Below, piece by piece: positions 47,201-57,089 of a stretch of 64,000 bases of DNA. The stretch's first letter is position 1. Every line of letters starts with the position of its first letter. This stretch comes from Arenicellales bacterium (GTDB lineage: Bacteria > Pseudomonadota > Gammaproteobacteria > Arenicellales > JAHEKD01). The notes beneath the pieces are model-generated. The model was given only the letters and a program-made list of their open reading frames with translations, ran no database searches and was not told the origin of the DNA. The stretch spans positions 1 to 64,000 of the forward strand of contig JANQSD010000022.1 in assembly GCA_028284225.1 (NCBI GenBank). Reading direction: 5' to 3'. Both the position numbers and the translations under genes were made by a program.

Positions 47201-48079
47201 ATGAACAGTTTTCTTTACATAAGTATTGTGCTGATCTGGGGTTCTACCTGGATTGCTATCTATTTTCAATTAGGTGAGGTTCCAATCTTAGTTTCGATAT
47301 TTTATAGATTTGTTCTGGCGAGTCTTTTATTAATGCCGTTTATGATCTTGACTAAACGTCTGCAAAAGGAGACCTGGGAAGATCATGGCTTTTTTGCATT
47401 ACAGGGATTATGTTTGTTTTCATTGAATTTTGTCTGTTTTTATTATGCAACCAGTTATATCAGCAGCGGCTTGGTATCTGTTATTTTCTCATTAGCCTGC
47501 ATTTACAATGCCGTAAATAATTGGATTTTTTATAAAGAACCGATTACCAAAACCATGCTGATCGGAAGTTTATTCGGGGTAATCGGTTTAAGTCTGATTT
47601 TTTATCCGGAGTTTAAGCAAACGCATTTTAATCTAAACAGCCTTAAAGGCATCGCCCTGTCATTGCTGGGCACGCTGTTTTTCTCCTTGGCTAACATTAT
47701 TTCCAAGCGCCACAGTATTAAGGGCATAAAGCCGTATACGTCAATTTCTTACGGAATGATTTACGGTTCCATAGTGCTCTTATTGCTTGTTGTCATTATG
47801 AATCAGTCCTGGGTATTTTCTTATCAGCTCAGTTATGTTTCTTCGCTGATTTACTTGAGTACGTTTGGGACAATTGTTGCATTTGTCATGTATTTGACTC
47901 TAGTTGCCCGTATTGGCCCATCGCAAGCTGCTTATGCAACCGTGTTGTTCCCGATTGTCGCACTTTTCTTTTCAAGTATATTTGAAGATTACCGTTGGAA
48001 TATTATTAGTTCAATAGGTTTGTTATTGGTGATAACGGGTAATATTATCGTCAATTTATATAGGTTTAAGCGATCATAG
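47201..48079 (+). CDS. EamA/DMT family transporter
   Basis: 292 residues with ten hydrophobic segments. LIWGSTWIAIYF opens the first EamA repeat and SLLGTLFFSLANIISKRHS the second. Exporter of a small metabolite or amino acid is the usual role in this family. It is divergent from the AraC gene with a short intergenic region and convergent with the phn LysR gene; it may be part of the phosphonate locus or a separate amine exporter. Confidence 0.88.
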   Translation: MNSFLYISIVLIWGSTWIAIYFQLGEVPILVSIFYRFVLASLLLMPFMILTKRLQKETWEDHGFFALQGLCLFSLNFVCFYYATSYISSGLVSVIFSLACIYNAVNNWIFYKEPITKTMLIGSLFGVIGLSLIFYPEFKQTHFNLNSLKGIALSLLGTLFFSLANIISKRHSIKGIKPYTSISYGMIYGSIVLLLLVVIMNQSWVFSYQLSYVSSLIYLSTFGTIVAFVMYLTLVARIGPSQAAYATVLFPIVALFFSSIFEDYRWNIISSIGLLLVITGNIIVNLYRFKRS

Positions 48080-48143
48080 ACTTAACAGGCCAAAGAACAA
48101 CCAGTAAAAATAGACATACTTGTGGTGCTAAAATTGTTAATTC

Positions 48144-49016
48144 TTATTGACGCAGGGCAGCATTAAAAAACTGCTTAATAATATTTTCATCTTTACGCTT
48201 ATCCAAGCAGACTAGAAACTCAGTGTGTTTGCTTTTTACATCACGAATCAGTAACGGGTGTAATCGTTTATCATGGCCGAATTCACTTTCTGAAACGATA
48301 CCGATACCGAAGCCGGCCGCTACGGCTTCACGTACACCTTCGCGACTGCTAATCACAGACACTTTGTCAGGATTGAGTTGGAGGTTTCTATTTTTTAAAA
48401 TCGTTTCAAAGCGGGATCGCGTGCTTGAACCTTTCTCGCGTAACACAATATTTTCGTCTATTAGTTCTTTTATTTTAATGCTGCGTTTTTTTGTCCAGGG
48501 ATGATTAACGTCCACAAAGACAATAAGATGGTCAGATTGTAATTTTTGACTGTATAACCGACTGCTGGGCTTTGTATCGGGCAGAAGTATTAAGTCAAAC
48601 TTACGTGACTTCAAAGATTCCTGTAATTGTCTGGAGTTACCAAAGTCAACTTGTAATTTCACTTCTGCAAATTTTTTCTTAAAGGTTTTCATTAACGGGA
48701 TAATCAAAAATGGTGAGTCAGCACCGATACGCAATGTCCCTGAAATCTTGGATTCCTTACTCAGCAATAGCTGTTCAGCTTGAGTTTCAAGATCAAAAAT
48801 TCTTTTAGTAATTTGATGCAAAGAGTGGCCAAAGACGGTTAAACCAACACCTCGGCCGCGCCGCTCAAACAAATCGATTTGATAGCGGGATTCTAATTCT
48901 TTGACCTGGGCTGACAATGTGGGCTGTGAAACATGATAGGCTTCAGCCGCTAATGAGAAACTGCCTTCTGAAGCGACGATATGGAAAGCACGCAAACAAG
49001 TTCTATTTATAGTCAT
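48144..49016 (-). CDS. LysR family regulator of the phn operon
   Basis: 290 residues. The winged helix is AFHIVASEGSFSLAAEAYHVSQPTLSAQVKELE-type (conserved SFSLAAEAYHVSQPTLSAQ, residues about 17-35). The effector domain follows. It resembles the CysB/PhnR-type LysR proteins next to phnW in other bacteria. It is divergent from phnW with an 89-bp intergenic region holding a perfect inverted repeat with the T-N-A pattern of LysR sites, so it is the likely 2-AEP-responsive activator. Confidence 0.9.
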   Translation of the reverse strand: MTINRTCLRAFHIVASEGSFSLAAEAYHVSQPTLSAQVKELESRYQIDLFERRGRGVGLTVFGHSLHQITKRIFDLETQAEQLLLSKESKISGTLRIGADSPFLIIPLMKTFKKKFAEVKLQVDFGNSRQLQESLKSRKFDLILLPDTKPSSRLYSQKLQSDHLIVFVDVNHPWTKKRSIKIKELIDENIVLREKGSSTRSRFETILKNRNLQLNPDKVSVISSREGVREAVAAGFGIGIVSESEFGHDKRLHPLLIRDVKSKHTEFLVCLDKRKDENIIKQFFNAALRQ

Positions 49017-49021
49017 AATCT

Positions 49022-49042
49022 ATATTATAGTATTAATAATAT
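49022..49042. promoter_or_regulatory. LysR-type binding site upstream of phnW
   Basis: ATATTAT (49022-49028) and its exact complement ATAATAT (49036-49042) with a 7-bp centre. It lies immediately upstream of the phnW promoter and overlaps the start region of the lysR gene, the usual layout of an activator site that also represses its own gene. Confidence 0.6.
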
Positions 49043-49045
49043 CGA

Positions 49046-49073
49046 TTGAATAAATAATTAATTTCTCTATAGT
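49046..49073 (+). promoter_or_regulatory. Promoter of the phnWAY operon
   Basis: TTGAAT (49046-49051) and TATAGT (49068-49073) with a 16-bp spacer, directly after the LysR site. No Pho-box repeat was found in the region. Confidence 0.45.
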
Positions 49074-49105
49074 TAATCTTCCTAGTACGGATAATGGAAT
49101 GACTA

Positions 49106-50227
49106 ATGCAGCGCGATATTCAAGAACCCTGGTTGTTTACCCCGGGTCCCTTAACGACTTCAAAGACTGTGAAACATGCGATGTTGGTGGATTATGGCTC
49201 TCGCGACAATAAATTTATCCAAGTTAACGCATCGATCCGGCGCAGACTGGTCGATATCATAAATGGCAGGGATGAGTTTGTCTGTGTTCCACTGCAAGGT
49301 AGTGGCACTTTCTCGGTTGAAGCCATGATAGGTACCTTGGTTCCGTCTGCCGGCAAGTTATTAGTACTGGTGAATGGTGCTTACGGCAAGCGCATTACAA
49401 AAATCTGTGACTATTATGGTCGGGATTATGTGGTAAACGAAACTGCAGAAGATGAACCGGTAGACCTTGATGCCCTTGAACAACGTTTATCAGAAGATGT
49501 TGATATTACTCATGTAATTGTCGTACATTGTGAAACCACCTCTGGAATTTTGAATCCAGTAGCCGAAGTTGCAACTATTACAGCCAGGCATAATTGTAAA
49601 CTGCTTGTTGATGCCATGAGCGCTTTTGGCGCGATTGAACTGGATGCTCAAAAAATTCCATTTTCCGCCGTTGTTGCATCAAGCAATAAATGCCTGGAAG
49701 GTGTGCCGGGCATGGGATTTTGTCTAGTCAGAAAGGCTGACCTTGAACAGTGTAAAGGCAATTCAGTTTCACTGAGTCTGGATTTATATGATCAATGGGT
49801 AGCTATGGAAACTAATTCGCAATGGCGTTTTACACCACCGACGCATGTGTTATTGGCATTTAATCAAGCTTTGGATGAGTTTGATGCCGAAGGTGGCGTG
49901 CAAGGACGGGGTGCGCGTTATCAACAAAATTGCGATATTCTGATGCAGGGCATGATCGATATGGGGTTTCAGCCATTATTAAAACCGGAACTGCAGGCAC
50001 CGATTATTCTGACTTTCCACACTCCGTCCGATCCGAATTTTGACTTTCAGGTTTTCTATGATGGCCTTAGTGAACGGGGTTATGTTATTTACCCCGGTAA
50101 GCTGACTGTCGCAGATAGCTTTAGAGTGGGTTGTATTGGCCGGCTTGATAGTGAACACATGCATGGTGTATTAGCTGCGATTCGAGAAGTATTGGATTTG
50201 AATAACATCAAGCAGTGTGCTGCTTGA
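49106..50227 (+). CDS. phnW: 2-aminoethylphosphonate-pyruvate transaminase PhnW
   Basis: 373 residues. FTPGPLTTSKTVKHAML and the YGSRD opening are typical of PhnW, VVHCETTSGILNPV and LVDAMSAFGAIELD lie at the cofactor, and the PLP lysine is Lys195 in ASSNKCLEGVPG. It moves the amino group from 2-AEP to pyruvate, giving phosphonoacetaldehyde and alanine. It is first in phnW-phnA-phnY, here with phnY rather than a PhnX phosphonatase, so carbon leaves as acetate. Confidence 0.95.
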   Translation: MQRDIQEPWLFTPGPLTTSKTVKHAMLVDYGSRDNKFIQVNASIRRRLVDIINGRDEFVCVPLQGSGTFSVEAMIGTLVPSAGKLLVLVNGAYGKRITKICDYYGRDYVVNETAEDEPVDLDALEQRLSEDVDITHVIVVHCETTSGILNPVAEVATITARHNCKLLVDAMSAFGAIELDAQKIPFSAVVASSNKCLEGVPGMGFCLVRKADLEQCKGNSVSLSLDLYDQWVAMETNSQWRFTPPTHVLLAFNQALDEFDAEGGVQGRGARYQQNCDILMQGMIDMGFQPLLKPELQAPIILTFHTPSDPNFDFQVFYDGLSERGYVIYPGKLTVADSFRVGCIGRLDSEHMHGVLAAIREVLDLNNIKQCAA

Positions 50228-50252
50228 CTAAACCTAGGAAGATTTAAGCGAT

Positions 50253-51515
50253 ATGAAAAACATCTCCGCAACAGTAAATAACCGGCACTATAACTTACCG
50301 GATAAACCCGTCGTTGTTGTTTGCATTGATGGTAGTGAGCCAGATTATGAGGCTTCGGATAATGGTGGATATATCGAGCGAGCAATAGCAGCGGGTAAAA
50401 TGCCGTTCACTAAATGGATGTTTGAAAACGGTACGGTGACTACTGCACATTCTCAAATTCCAAGTTTCACTAATCCTAATAACCTATCCATCATTACCGG
50501 TGCCCCACCTTTGGTGCATGGCATCTCAGGTAATTACTTTTATGATCGTGATGCCGATGAAGAAATCATGATGAACCACACTCGCTTTATGAGAGCACCA
50601 ACAATCATGCAAGGTTTATATGAAGCAGGAGCAAAAGTTGCAGTTATCACTGCTAAGGATAAATTGCGAACGCTGTTAGGCAATGGTCTTGAGTTTGATG
50701 ATGGTCGGGCGATTTGTTTTTCTGCAGAACGGGCGGATGAGGCCACATTAGCAGGGAACGGCATTGAGAATGTTCTCGATATGGTGGGGTTAGCTTTACC
50801 GGAAGTCTACAGTGGTGATTTGAGTGAGTTTGTTTTTGCTGCCGGAGTGAAATTGGTTGACCAATTTAAACCGGATGTGATGTATTTATCCACTACTGAT
50901 TACATTCAACATAAGTTTGCGCCGGGCAGTGAGGGTGCTAATCAGTTTTATAGCATGATGGATAGCTATTGGCAGCAACTCCATGATCGGGGTGTGATCT
51001 TAGCGTTGACAGCAGATCATGGTATGAAAGCCAAGCATGACTCACAGGGCAACAGCAATGCGATTTACCTCAGTGACCTGCTCGATAGCTGGATAGGTGC
51101 AGGCACTCACCGCGTTATTCTACCGATTACCGATCCCTATGTATTACATCACGGTGCCCTGGGTGGATTCGCAACAATTTACATTGATAACGCAGATCGT
51201 ATTGCTGAGGTAACTGAAAAATTAATACATACCCCGGGCATTGACTATGTGATGGATAGTGATAGCGCTTGCGATGAATTGGGTTTACCGCGTGATCGTG
51301 TCGGCGACATTATTGTCACCTGTGAAGGCCATACCACTCTCGGTACCACACCAGCACGGCATGATTTATCGAAAATGAAAGAGCCGCTAAGATCACACGG
51401 TGGTTTTAGTGAACAAACAGTGCCTTTTATGATTAACGCTAAATTTGCGGAAGACCTTTCCGCACGTTATTTAAGAAATTTTGATATTTTTGATGTTGCT
51501 ATTAATAGTGTTTAA
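50253..51515 (+). CDS. phnA: Phosphonoacetate hydrolase PhnA
   Basis: 420 residues of the alkaline phosphatase superfamily. Zinc ligand Asp26 is in VVCIDGSEPDYEA, the nucleophile is probably Thr73 in PSFTNPNNLSI, further ligands lie in STTDYIQHKF and LTADHGMKAKHD, and the last His is in LRSHGG. It cleaves phosphonoacetate to acetate and phosphate, the C-P bond-breaking step of the PhnWYA route. It starts 25 bp after phnW. AGGAAG is 11 bp before the ATG. Confidence 0.93.
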   Translation: MKNISATVNNRHYNLPDKPVVVVCIDGSEPDYEASDNGGYIERAIAAGKMPFTKWMFENGTVTTAHSQIPSFTNPNNLSIITGAPPLVHGISGNYFYDRDADEEIMMNHTRFMRAPTIMQGLYEAGAKVAVITAKDKLRTLLGNGLEFDDGRAICFSAERADEATLAGNGIENVLDMVGLALPEVYSGDLSEFVFAAGVKLVDQFKPDVMYLSTTDYIQHKFAPGSEGANQFYSMMDSYWQQLHDRGVILALTADHGMKAKHDSQGNSNAIYLSDLLDSWIGAGTHRVILPITDPYVLHHGALGGFATIYIDNADRIAEVTEKLIHTPGIDYVMDSDSACDELGLPRDRVGDIIVTCEGHTTLGTTPARHDLSKMKEPLRSHGGFSEQTVPFMINAKFAEDLSARYLRNFDIFDVAINSV

Positions 51516-51527
51516 AGGAGCAGATTG

Positions 51528-52949
51528 ATGAGTGTAAGACATGAACCCATGCGGATTGCCGGTGAACTAATTGACGCTAAAGACAAAATAGAAGTTTTTA
51601 ATCCTTATAACAACGAAGTAGTCGGTACAGTTCCCGCCGGTTCAGCTGAAGACGTTAAACGAGCTTTTCAAATTGCTGGTGACTATCAGCCAACCTTAAC
51701 GCGTTATGAGCGTCAGGAAATACTATTTACGACGGCGAAAAAGCTGGTTGAACGCAGGGATGAAATCTCCGATTTAATTACTTGCGAACTGGGCATTTCA
51801 AAAAAGGATTCTGTTTATGAAGTAGGCAGGGCTTATGATGTTTTCTCTTTAGCCGCACAATTATCTATTCTGGATGATGGTGAAATATTTTCTTGTGATA
51901 TTACCCCGCATGGAAAAGCCCGCAAGATTTATACACTTCGTGAGCCTTTACGAGCCCTTTCAGCGATCACGCCTTTTAATCACCCATTAAATATGGTGGC
52001 ACATAAAATTGCCCCGGCTATTGCTACTAATAATTGTATGGTGGTTAAACCAACAGAGTTAACACCGCTGACCGCCTTGATCTTGGCTGACGTTTTATAT
52101 GATGCCGGCTTACCACCGCAAATGCTTTCAGTGGTTACTGGGTGGCCTGAGAATGTCGGTAATGAGATGTTAACTAACGAAAATATTGAACTGATTACTT
52201 TCACCGGTGGCGTGCCGGTAGGCAAATTAATTGCGAATACCGCAGGTTACCGGCGTACTGTCTTAGAACTGGGAGGGAATTCACCTCTGATTGTTATGGA
52301 AGATGCTGATCTGGATAAAGCCGCAGAGTTAGCCGTTGCTGGGGCAACCAAAAATTCCGGTCAGCGTTGCACGGCGGTCAAACGAATTTTATGTCTTGAT
52401 TCCATCGCCGATGATTTTGTCCCTTTGCTTGTCGAAAAAGCAGCCAAGCTTAAATACGGCGACCCGATGGACCCTGAGACAGACGTGGGTACCGTCATTA
52501 ACGAGGCTGCGGCGACGATGTTCCAGAATCGTGTGATTGATGCCGTCGATAAAGGTGCGAAGTTACTTCACGGTAATAATCGGGAAGGCGCTGTTTTTCC
52601 ACCAACAGTTGTTGATCATGTGCCTTATGACTGCGAGTTGGTTCGAGAAGAAACATTTGGTCCGGCTATTCCGGTGATTCGTTGTAAAGATATTGACGAT
52701 ATCATTGCAATCAGCAACTCAACCGCTTTTGGTTTGTCTTCAGGCGTGTGCACCAATCGTCTGGATTATATTACTCGATTTATTAACGAGTTAAGAACCG
52801 GCACAGTCAATATTTGGGAAGTTCCAGGTTATCGGATTGAAATGTCACCATTTGGCGGAATAAAAGATTCCGGTCTTGGCTATAAAGAAGGTGTGGTCGA
52901 GGCTATGAAATCGTTCACTAACATTAAAACTTACTCATTGCCTTGGTAA
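51528..52949 (+). CDS. phnY: Phosphonoacetaldehyde dehydrogenase PhnY
   Basis: About 473 residues of the ALDH superfamily. [12 protein letters not shown] (Glu near 247) and [10 protein letters not shown] (catalytic Cys near 281) are in place, and [20 protein letters not shown] and [11 protein letters not shown] are typical ALDH blocks. It oxidises phosphonoacetaldehyde to phosphonoacetate with NAD, linking PhnW to PhnA. The ATG at 51528 has an ideal AAAGGAG at 51514-51520, which overlaps the end of phnA. Confidence 0.92.
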   Translation: MSVRHEPMRIAGELIDAKDKIEVFNPYNNEVVGTVPAGSAEDVKRAFQIAGDYQPTLTRYERQEILFTTAKKLVERRDEISDLITCELGISKKDSVYEVGRAYDVFSLAAQLSILDDGEIFSCDITPHGKARKIYTLREPLRALSAITPFNHPLNMVAHKIAPAIATNNCMVVKPTELTPLTALILADVLYDAGLPPQMLSVVTGWPENVGNEMLTNENIELITFTGGVPVGKLIANTAGYRRTVLELGGNSPLIVMEDADLDKAAELAVAGATKNSGQRCTAVKRILCLDSIADDFVPLLVEKAAKLKYGDPMDPETDVGTVINEAAATMFQNRVIDAVDKGAKLLHGNNREGAVFPPTVVDHVPYDCELVREETFGPAIPVIRCKDIDDIIAISNSTAFGLSSGVCTNRLDYITRFINELRTGTVNIWEVPGYRIEMSPFGGIKDSGLGYKEGVVEAMKSFTNIKTYSLPW

Positions 52950-53043
52950 AAACCGGGGAAAAACAGTAACAACTAAATTCAATTTAAATATGGTTGTAAC
53001 ATTTGGTAAATACTATAAACGTTTTATTCACAGGAGATCAAAG

Positions 53044-54060
53044 ATGAAAACATTAAAATCTATAGTAAGCTGTTTGGCAATTATTGCCTTCAGCTTAGCA
53101 AACGCGCAAACAGAGTTAACTGTTTACACGGCAGTTGAGGCAGAAGATCTAAAGAAATATGCCGACCGTTTTAACGAAGATCATCCGGATATCAAAATCA
53201 ACTGGGTTAGGGATTCAACGGGTATTGTTACGGCTAAATTATTAGCTGAAAAAGAAAACCCGCAGGCTGATGTTATCTGGGGGCTTGCTGCCACAAGCTT
53301 ACTTCTAATGAAAGGTGAAGGCATGCTTGAGGCTTATAGCCCTAATGGCGTTGATGCCCTTGATCCTAAATTTGTTGATAAATCAGATCCACCAACCTGG
53401 ACAGGAATGGATGCCTGGGTTGCGGCTATTTGTGTTAATACTGTCGAGCAGGAGAAATACGGATTTGCTACACCAACTTCCTGGCAAGACTTAACTAAAC
53501 CAGAATATAAAGACCATGTGGCTATGCCTAATCCAAGCTCGTCAGGAACGGGCTTTTTGGATGTATCAAGCTGGTTACAAATTTTCGGTGAAGAAGATGG
53601 CTGGAAATTTATGGATGGCTTGCATGAAAATATTCACCATTACACTCATTCAGGTTCCAAACCGTGTAAGCAAGCTGCTCGTGGTGAAGTGCCCATAGGC
53701 GTTTCATTTGCTTTCCGTGGTGCGAAATCAAAAGCTGAGGGCGCACCCATTGAGATTATTATTCCTGAAGAAGGTATAGGCTGGGATATGGAAGCCACAG
53801 CAATTGTAAAAGGAACTGATAATCTGGAAGCAGCAAAAACACTGGTTGACTGGTCCATTTCTGAAAAGGCCAATAAAATGTATAACGAAGGCTATGCGGT
53901 TATAGGCATTCAAAGTTTGGCTAAACCAGTCGAACATTTCCCGGAAAACATTCCTGAAAAAATGATCGATAATGATTTTGAGTGGGCAGCCGCTAATCGC
54001 AAAGCAATTTTGGCTGAGTGGCAATCTCGTTACGATTCTAAATCTGAACCTAAAAGTTAA
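53044..54060 (+). CDS. Periplasmic binding protein of a 2-AEP-type ABC transporter (AepX/PhnS-like)
   Basis: About 338 residues. A signal peptide ends near ANAQ (residue 20). The mature protein is an Fe/phosphonate-type cluster F binding protein: TVYTAVEAEDLKKYADRF, DVIWGLAATSLLLM, GTGFLDVSSWLQIFGEEDGWKF and SDYVAYAVIG-like C-terminus (here NEGYAVIGIQ). The place after phnWAY makes 2-AEP the natural ligand. ATG 53044 with CAGGAG upstream is preferred to an upstream start at 52990. A hairpin terminator follows before the ATPase gene. Confidence 0.85.
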   Translation: MKTLKSIVSCLAIIAFSLANAQTELTVYTAVEAEDLKKYADRFNEDHPDIKINWVRDSTGIVTAKLLAEKENPQADVIWGLAATSLLLMKGEGMLEAYSPNGVDALDPKFVDKSDPPTWTGMDAWVAAICVNTVEQEKYGFATPTSWQDLTKPEYKDHVAMPNPSSSGTGFLDVSSWLQIFGEEDGWKFMDGLHENIHHYTHSGSKPCKQAARGEVPIGVSFAFRGAKSKAEGAPIEIIIPEEGIGWDMEATAIVKGTDNLEAAKTLVDWSISEKANKMYNEGYAVIGIQSLAKPVEHFPENIPEKMIDNDFEWAAANRKAILAEWQSRYDSKSEPKS

Positions 54061-54076
54061 TTTAGATGATTTGGCA

Positions 54077-54116
54077 GGCTGGTGAAAATTATTATCACCA
54101 GCCTTGAATTTTTTTT
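54077..54116 (+). terminator. Attenuating terminator between binding protein and ATPase genes
   Basis: GGCTGGTGA (54077-54085) and TCACCAGCC (54095-54103) form a 9-bp stem followed by TTGAA and an 8-base T-run that reaches the ATPase start codon at 54117. Such a hairpin lowers expression of the membrane genes relative to the binding protein. Confidence 0.75.
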
Positions 54117-55202
54117 ATGTCTATAAACAAAGCAAGTCATTATCTTGTCATCGAAAACCTGACCAAAAGGTTTGGTGAGTTCGTTGCTCTTCAAGATATC
54201 AACCTTAATATTAATGAAAGCGAATTCGTTTGTTTTTTAGGTCCATCCGGTTGTGGTAAAACCACTTTGTTACGAGCTATAGCTGGATTGGATTTACAAT
54301 CCAGCGGGAACATTTTTCAGGCAGGTAAAGATATTTCAGTGTTACCGCCGTCAGGCCGTGACTTTGGAATCGTATTTCAATCTTATGCTTTGTTTCCGAA
54401 TTTAACTGTGGCCAAGAACGTATCTTACGGACTGGAAAATGCCAAGATACCTAAAGATCAGATTAATAAGCGCGTTAATGAATTGCTAGAAATGGTAGGT
54501 TTGCCTGAAAAAGCCAACGCTTATCCGGCAAATCTTTCGGGCGGACAGCAACAGCGCATCGCTTTGGCACGAGCCTTAGCAACTTCACCAAGTTTATTAT
54601 TGCTTGATGAGCCCTTGTCCGCACTTGACGCAAAAGTAAGAGTGTTCTTACGACATGAAATAAAGCAGTTACAACGAAAACTCGGGGTAACTACAATCAT
54701 GGTGACACATGATCAGGAAGAAGCCCTGACCATGGCAGATCGAATTGTTGTGATGAAACAGGGGGTGATTGAACAAATAGGCTCACCCAATGAAATTTAT
54801 CAGCAACCTAAGTCGGTATTTGTAGCTGACTTTATTGGTACTATGAATTTTTTTGAAGCGCAAGTGATGGCAGATAATCAAATTAAAATCGGTGAGCTTC
54901 AATTCGAACATGATTCAAATATCGATACGGTTGTCGGTGAACGAGTGACTGCTGCGGTCCGTCCGGAAGAATTTGTAATTTCTCAACAGGTAGAATCTTC
55001 TGAACATAAAATTGAAGCAACCATTAGAGAAATTGAATTTCTGGGCAGTCTGGTCAGACTAAGGCTTAGTAGCAAACAGATGCAGGCAAAATCGTTCATC
55101 ATGAATATTGAAGAACGAATGTTTCGTGCCAATGCCTTGGATGAAGGGGATACGATTAGCCTTTCGGTTATCACCAGCCCAAGACTATATCCGCATGACT
55201 AA
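54117..55202 (+). CDS. ABC transporter ATPase of the 2-AEP-type system (AepV/PhnT-like)
   Basis: 361 residues. Walker A GPSGCGKTTLL (near residue 42), the Q-loop FQSYALFP, the signature LSGGQQQRIALA (near 140), Walker B LLLLDEPLSALD and the H-loop VTHDQEEALTMAD are all present, with a C-terminal TOBE-like regulatory part (AAVRPEEF). It drives uptake with the fused permease. It begins directly after the terminator T-run and so has no normal ribosome binding site upstream; TTTTTTT precedes the ATG. Confidence 0.92.
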   Translation: MSINKASHYLVIENLTKRFGEFVALQDINLNINESEFVCFLGPSGCGKTTLLRAIAGLDLQSSGNIFQAGKDISVLPPSGRDFGIVFQSYALFPNLTVAKNVSYGLENAKIPKDQINKRVNELLEMVGLPEKANAYPANLSGGQQQRIALARALATSPSLLLLDEPLSALDAKVRVFLRHEIKQLQRKLGVTTIMVTHDQEEALTMADRIVVMKQGVIEQIGSPNEIYQQPKSVFVADFIGTMNFFEAQVMADNQIKIGELQFEHDSNIDTVVGERVTAAVRPEEFVISQQVESSEHKIEATIREIEFLGSLVRLRLSSKQMQAKSFIMNIEERMFRANALDEGDTISLSVITSPRLYPHD

Positions 55203-55208
55203 CTAATC

Positions 55209-56912
55209 ATGGCTGAAGCGATTGCTAAATCAGGGGCAGAGTTAAAACAAAAATTAAGCCGTGATGATGTACTAATGCGCGGCTTGATTGCTGTTGTGGG
55301 GCTGTATTTGCTCGTGACTTTAGTGTTGCCATTATATGCAATGTTGTCAAAGAGCTTTAAGGATCACGATGGAAATTTCATCGGCTTAGCGAACTATATT
55401 GAGTATTTTTCAACACCGGCTTTATCTGCATCAATTGTCAACAGCCTGTTTATTGCCTCAATAACCACCTTTATTACATTAACGTTGGCATTTGGATTAG
55501 CTTACGGGCTAATGCGCAGTAATATGCCTTTTAAAGCATTCTTCAAAATTGTCGCCATGGTGCCAATATTAGTGCCTTCTTTGCTGCCTGGAATCGCATT
55601 GGTTTATCTATTTGGCCGGCAGGGGTTTATGAATTGGGCCTTATTTGGTCATGATATATACGGCCCGATTGGCATAGTTATTGCTGAGGTTTTTTTCACT
55701 CTGCCTCATGCCTTGATTATATTAACCACCGCGTTCTCCATTTCTGACGCTCGTCTCTATGAGGCAGCTCAGGTGTTAAATGCCAGTAAATTTAAGATAT
55801 TCTGGACCGTAACTCTACCAGGTGCACGCTACGGTGTAATAAGCGCAGCTTTTGTCGTTTTTACCCTCGCCATCACTGATTTTGGTGCACCAAAAGTAAT
55901 TGGTGGAGACTTCAATGTATTAGCGACAGACATCTATAAGCAAGTTATAGGCCAACAGAATTTTGAAATGGGTGCCGTAGTCAGTGTCGTGCTATTAATT
56001 CCGGCAGCATTGGCGTTTTTTGTTGATCGTATTGTACAAAAAAAACAGGTTGCTTTGTTGACTTCGCGTGCTGTTGCCTACGAGCCAAAACCAAACAAGT
56101 TATTTGACCATTGTATGTTGGCATATGCGATTTTATTTTCGGTGTTTATTCTGGGTATGATAGCGGTGTGTCAATATGCTGCTTTGGTTAAATTCTATCC
56201 GTATAATCTGTCATTAAGCCTGAAAAATTACAATTTTGACCTCATGGATGGAGGTGGATGGGCGGCATATTGGAATTCACTTAAGATGGCGGGTCTGACA
56301 GCCGTAATAGGTACTTGTATTATTTTTGTTGGCGCCTATGTAGTTGAAAAAGTTCGTGGTTTCACACAGGGTCGAATGTTGTTTCAATTTTTGGCTATGT
56401 TACCTATGGCGGTTCCTGGCCTGGTATTGGGCTTGGCCTATATTTTCTTTTTCAATAGTCCTGCTAACCCGCTGAATACCTTGTACCACACTATGGCTAT
56501 TCTGGTGATTAGCACGATTACCCACTTTTATACAGTGAGTCATCTAACTGCTACTACAGCCTTAAAGCAAATGGACAGTGAATTTGAAGATGTTTCTGCG
56601 TCTTTAAAACAGCCGGTGTTTAAAATGTTCAGGCAGGTCACTGTGCCTGTCAGTATGCCAGCGATATTGGATATCAGCATTTATCTGTTTGTGAATGCAA
56701 TGACAACGGTGTCAGCCGTGGTATTTCTTTATGGTCCGGATACTAATCTGGCTTCTGTTGCAGTGCTTAATATGGATGATGCCGGTGATATTGCACCTGC
56801 GGCAGCAATGGGAATGATGATTTTCTACACTGCGGCGGGGGTGAAATTACTGCATTATTTTTCCACTCTTGGCCTTTATAAAAGTACGCAAAGGTGGCGT
56901 TCAAAGTCATAA
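55209..56912 (+). CDS. Fused ABC transporter permease of the 2-AEP-type system (AepW/PhnU-like)
   Basis: 567 residues with about 12 hydrophobic segments, i.e. two six-helix permease units in one chain. The first EAA loop is EAAQVLNASKFKIFWTVTLPG (near residue 190), and the second, in the C-terminal half, is FEDVSASLKQPVFKMFRQVTVP. Fused permeases of this kind serve Fe(III) and 2-AEP systems. It starts 7 bp after the ATPase gene and ends the transport operon. Confidence 0.92.
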   Translation: MAEAIAKSGAELKQKLSRDDVLMRGLIAVVGLYLLVTLVLPLYAMLSKSFKDHDGNFIGLANYIEYFSTPALSASIVNSLFIASITTFITLTLAFGLAYGLMRSNMPFKAFFKIVAMVPILVPSLLPGIALVYLFGRQGFMNWALFGHDIYGPIGIVIAEVFFTLPHALIILTTAFSISDARLYEAAQVLNASKFKIFWTVTLPGARYGVISAAFVVFTLAITDFGAPKVIGGDFNVLATDIYKQVIGQQNFEMGAVVSVVLLIPAALAFFVDRIVQKKQVALLTSRAVAYEPKPNKLFDHCMLAYAILFSVFILGMIAVCQYAALVKFYPYNLSLSLKNYNFDLMDGGGWAAYWNSLKMAGLTAVIGTCIIFVGAYVVEKVRGFTQGRMLFQFLAMLPMAVPGLVLGLAYIFFFNSPANPLNTLYHTMAILVISTITHFYTVSHLTATTALKQMDSEFEDVSASLKQPVFKMFRQVTVPVSMPAILDISIYLFVNAMTTVSAVVFLYGPDTNLASVAVLNMDDAGDIAPAAAMGMMIFYTAAGVKLLHYFSTLGLYKSTQRWRSKS

Positions 56913-57029
56913 TATAGTGTATTGTTAATTTAAGCACTTCTTGACTCAGGGTTCCTGCCCGGAAATTTATCGATAATAAAAAGCTCAATAAAAACAAATA
57001 AATAGATGATAAGAATGAACAAATGCAGC

Positions 57030-57058
57030 TTTACATGCATGGCAAGATAATGTATAAC
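57030..57058 (+). promoter_or_regulatory. Promoter of the DUF47-PiT operon
   Basis: TTTACA (57030-57035) and TATAAC (57053-57058) with a 17-bp spacer. It gives the phosphate transport pair its own transcription start between the phn transporter and the DUF47 gene. Confidence 0.5.
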
Positions 57059-57089
57059 TATGTATATACAATGTAATATATATGTATAG

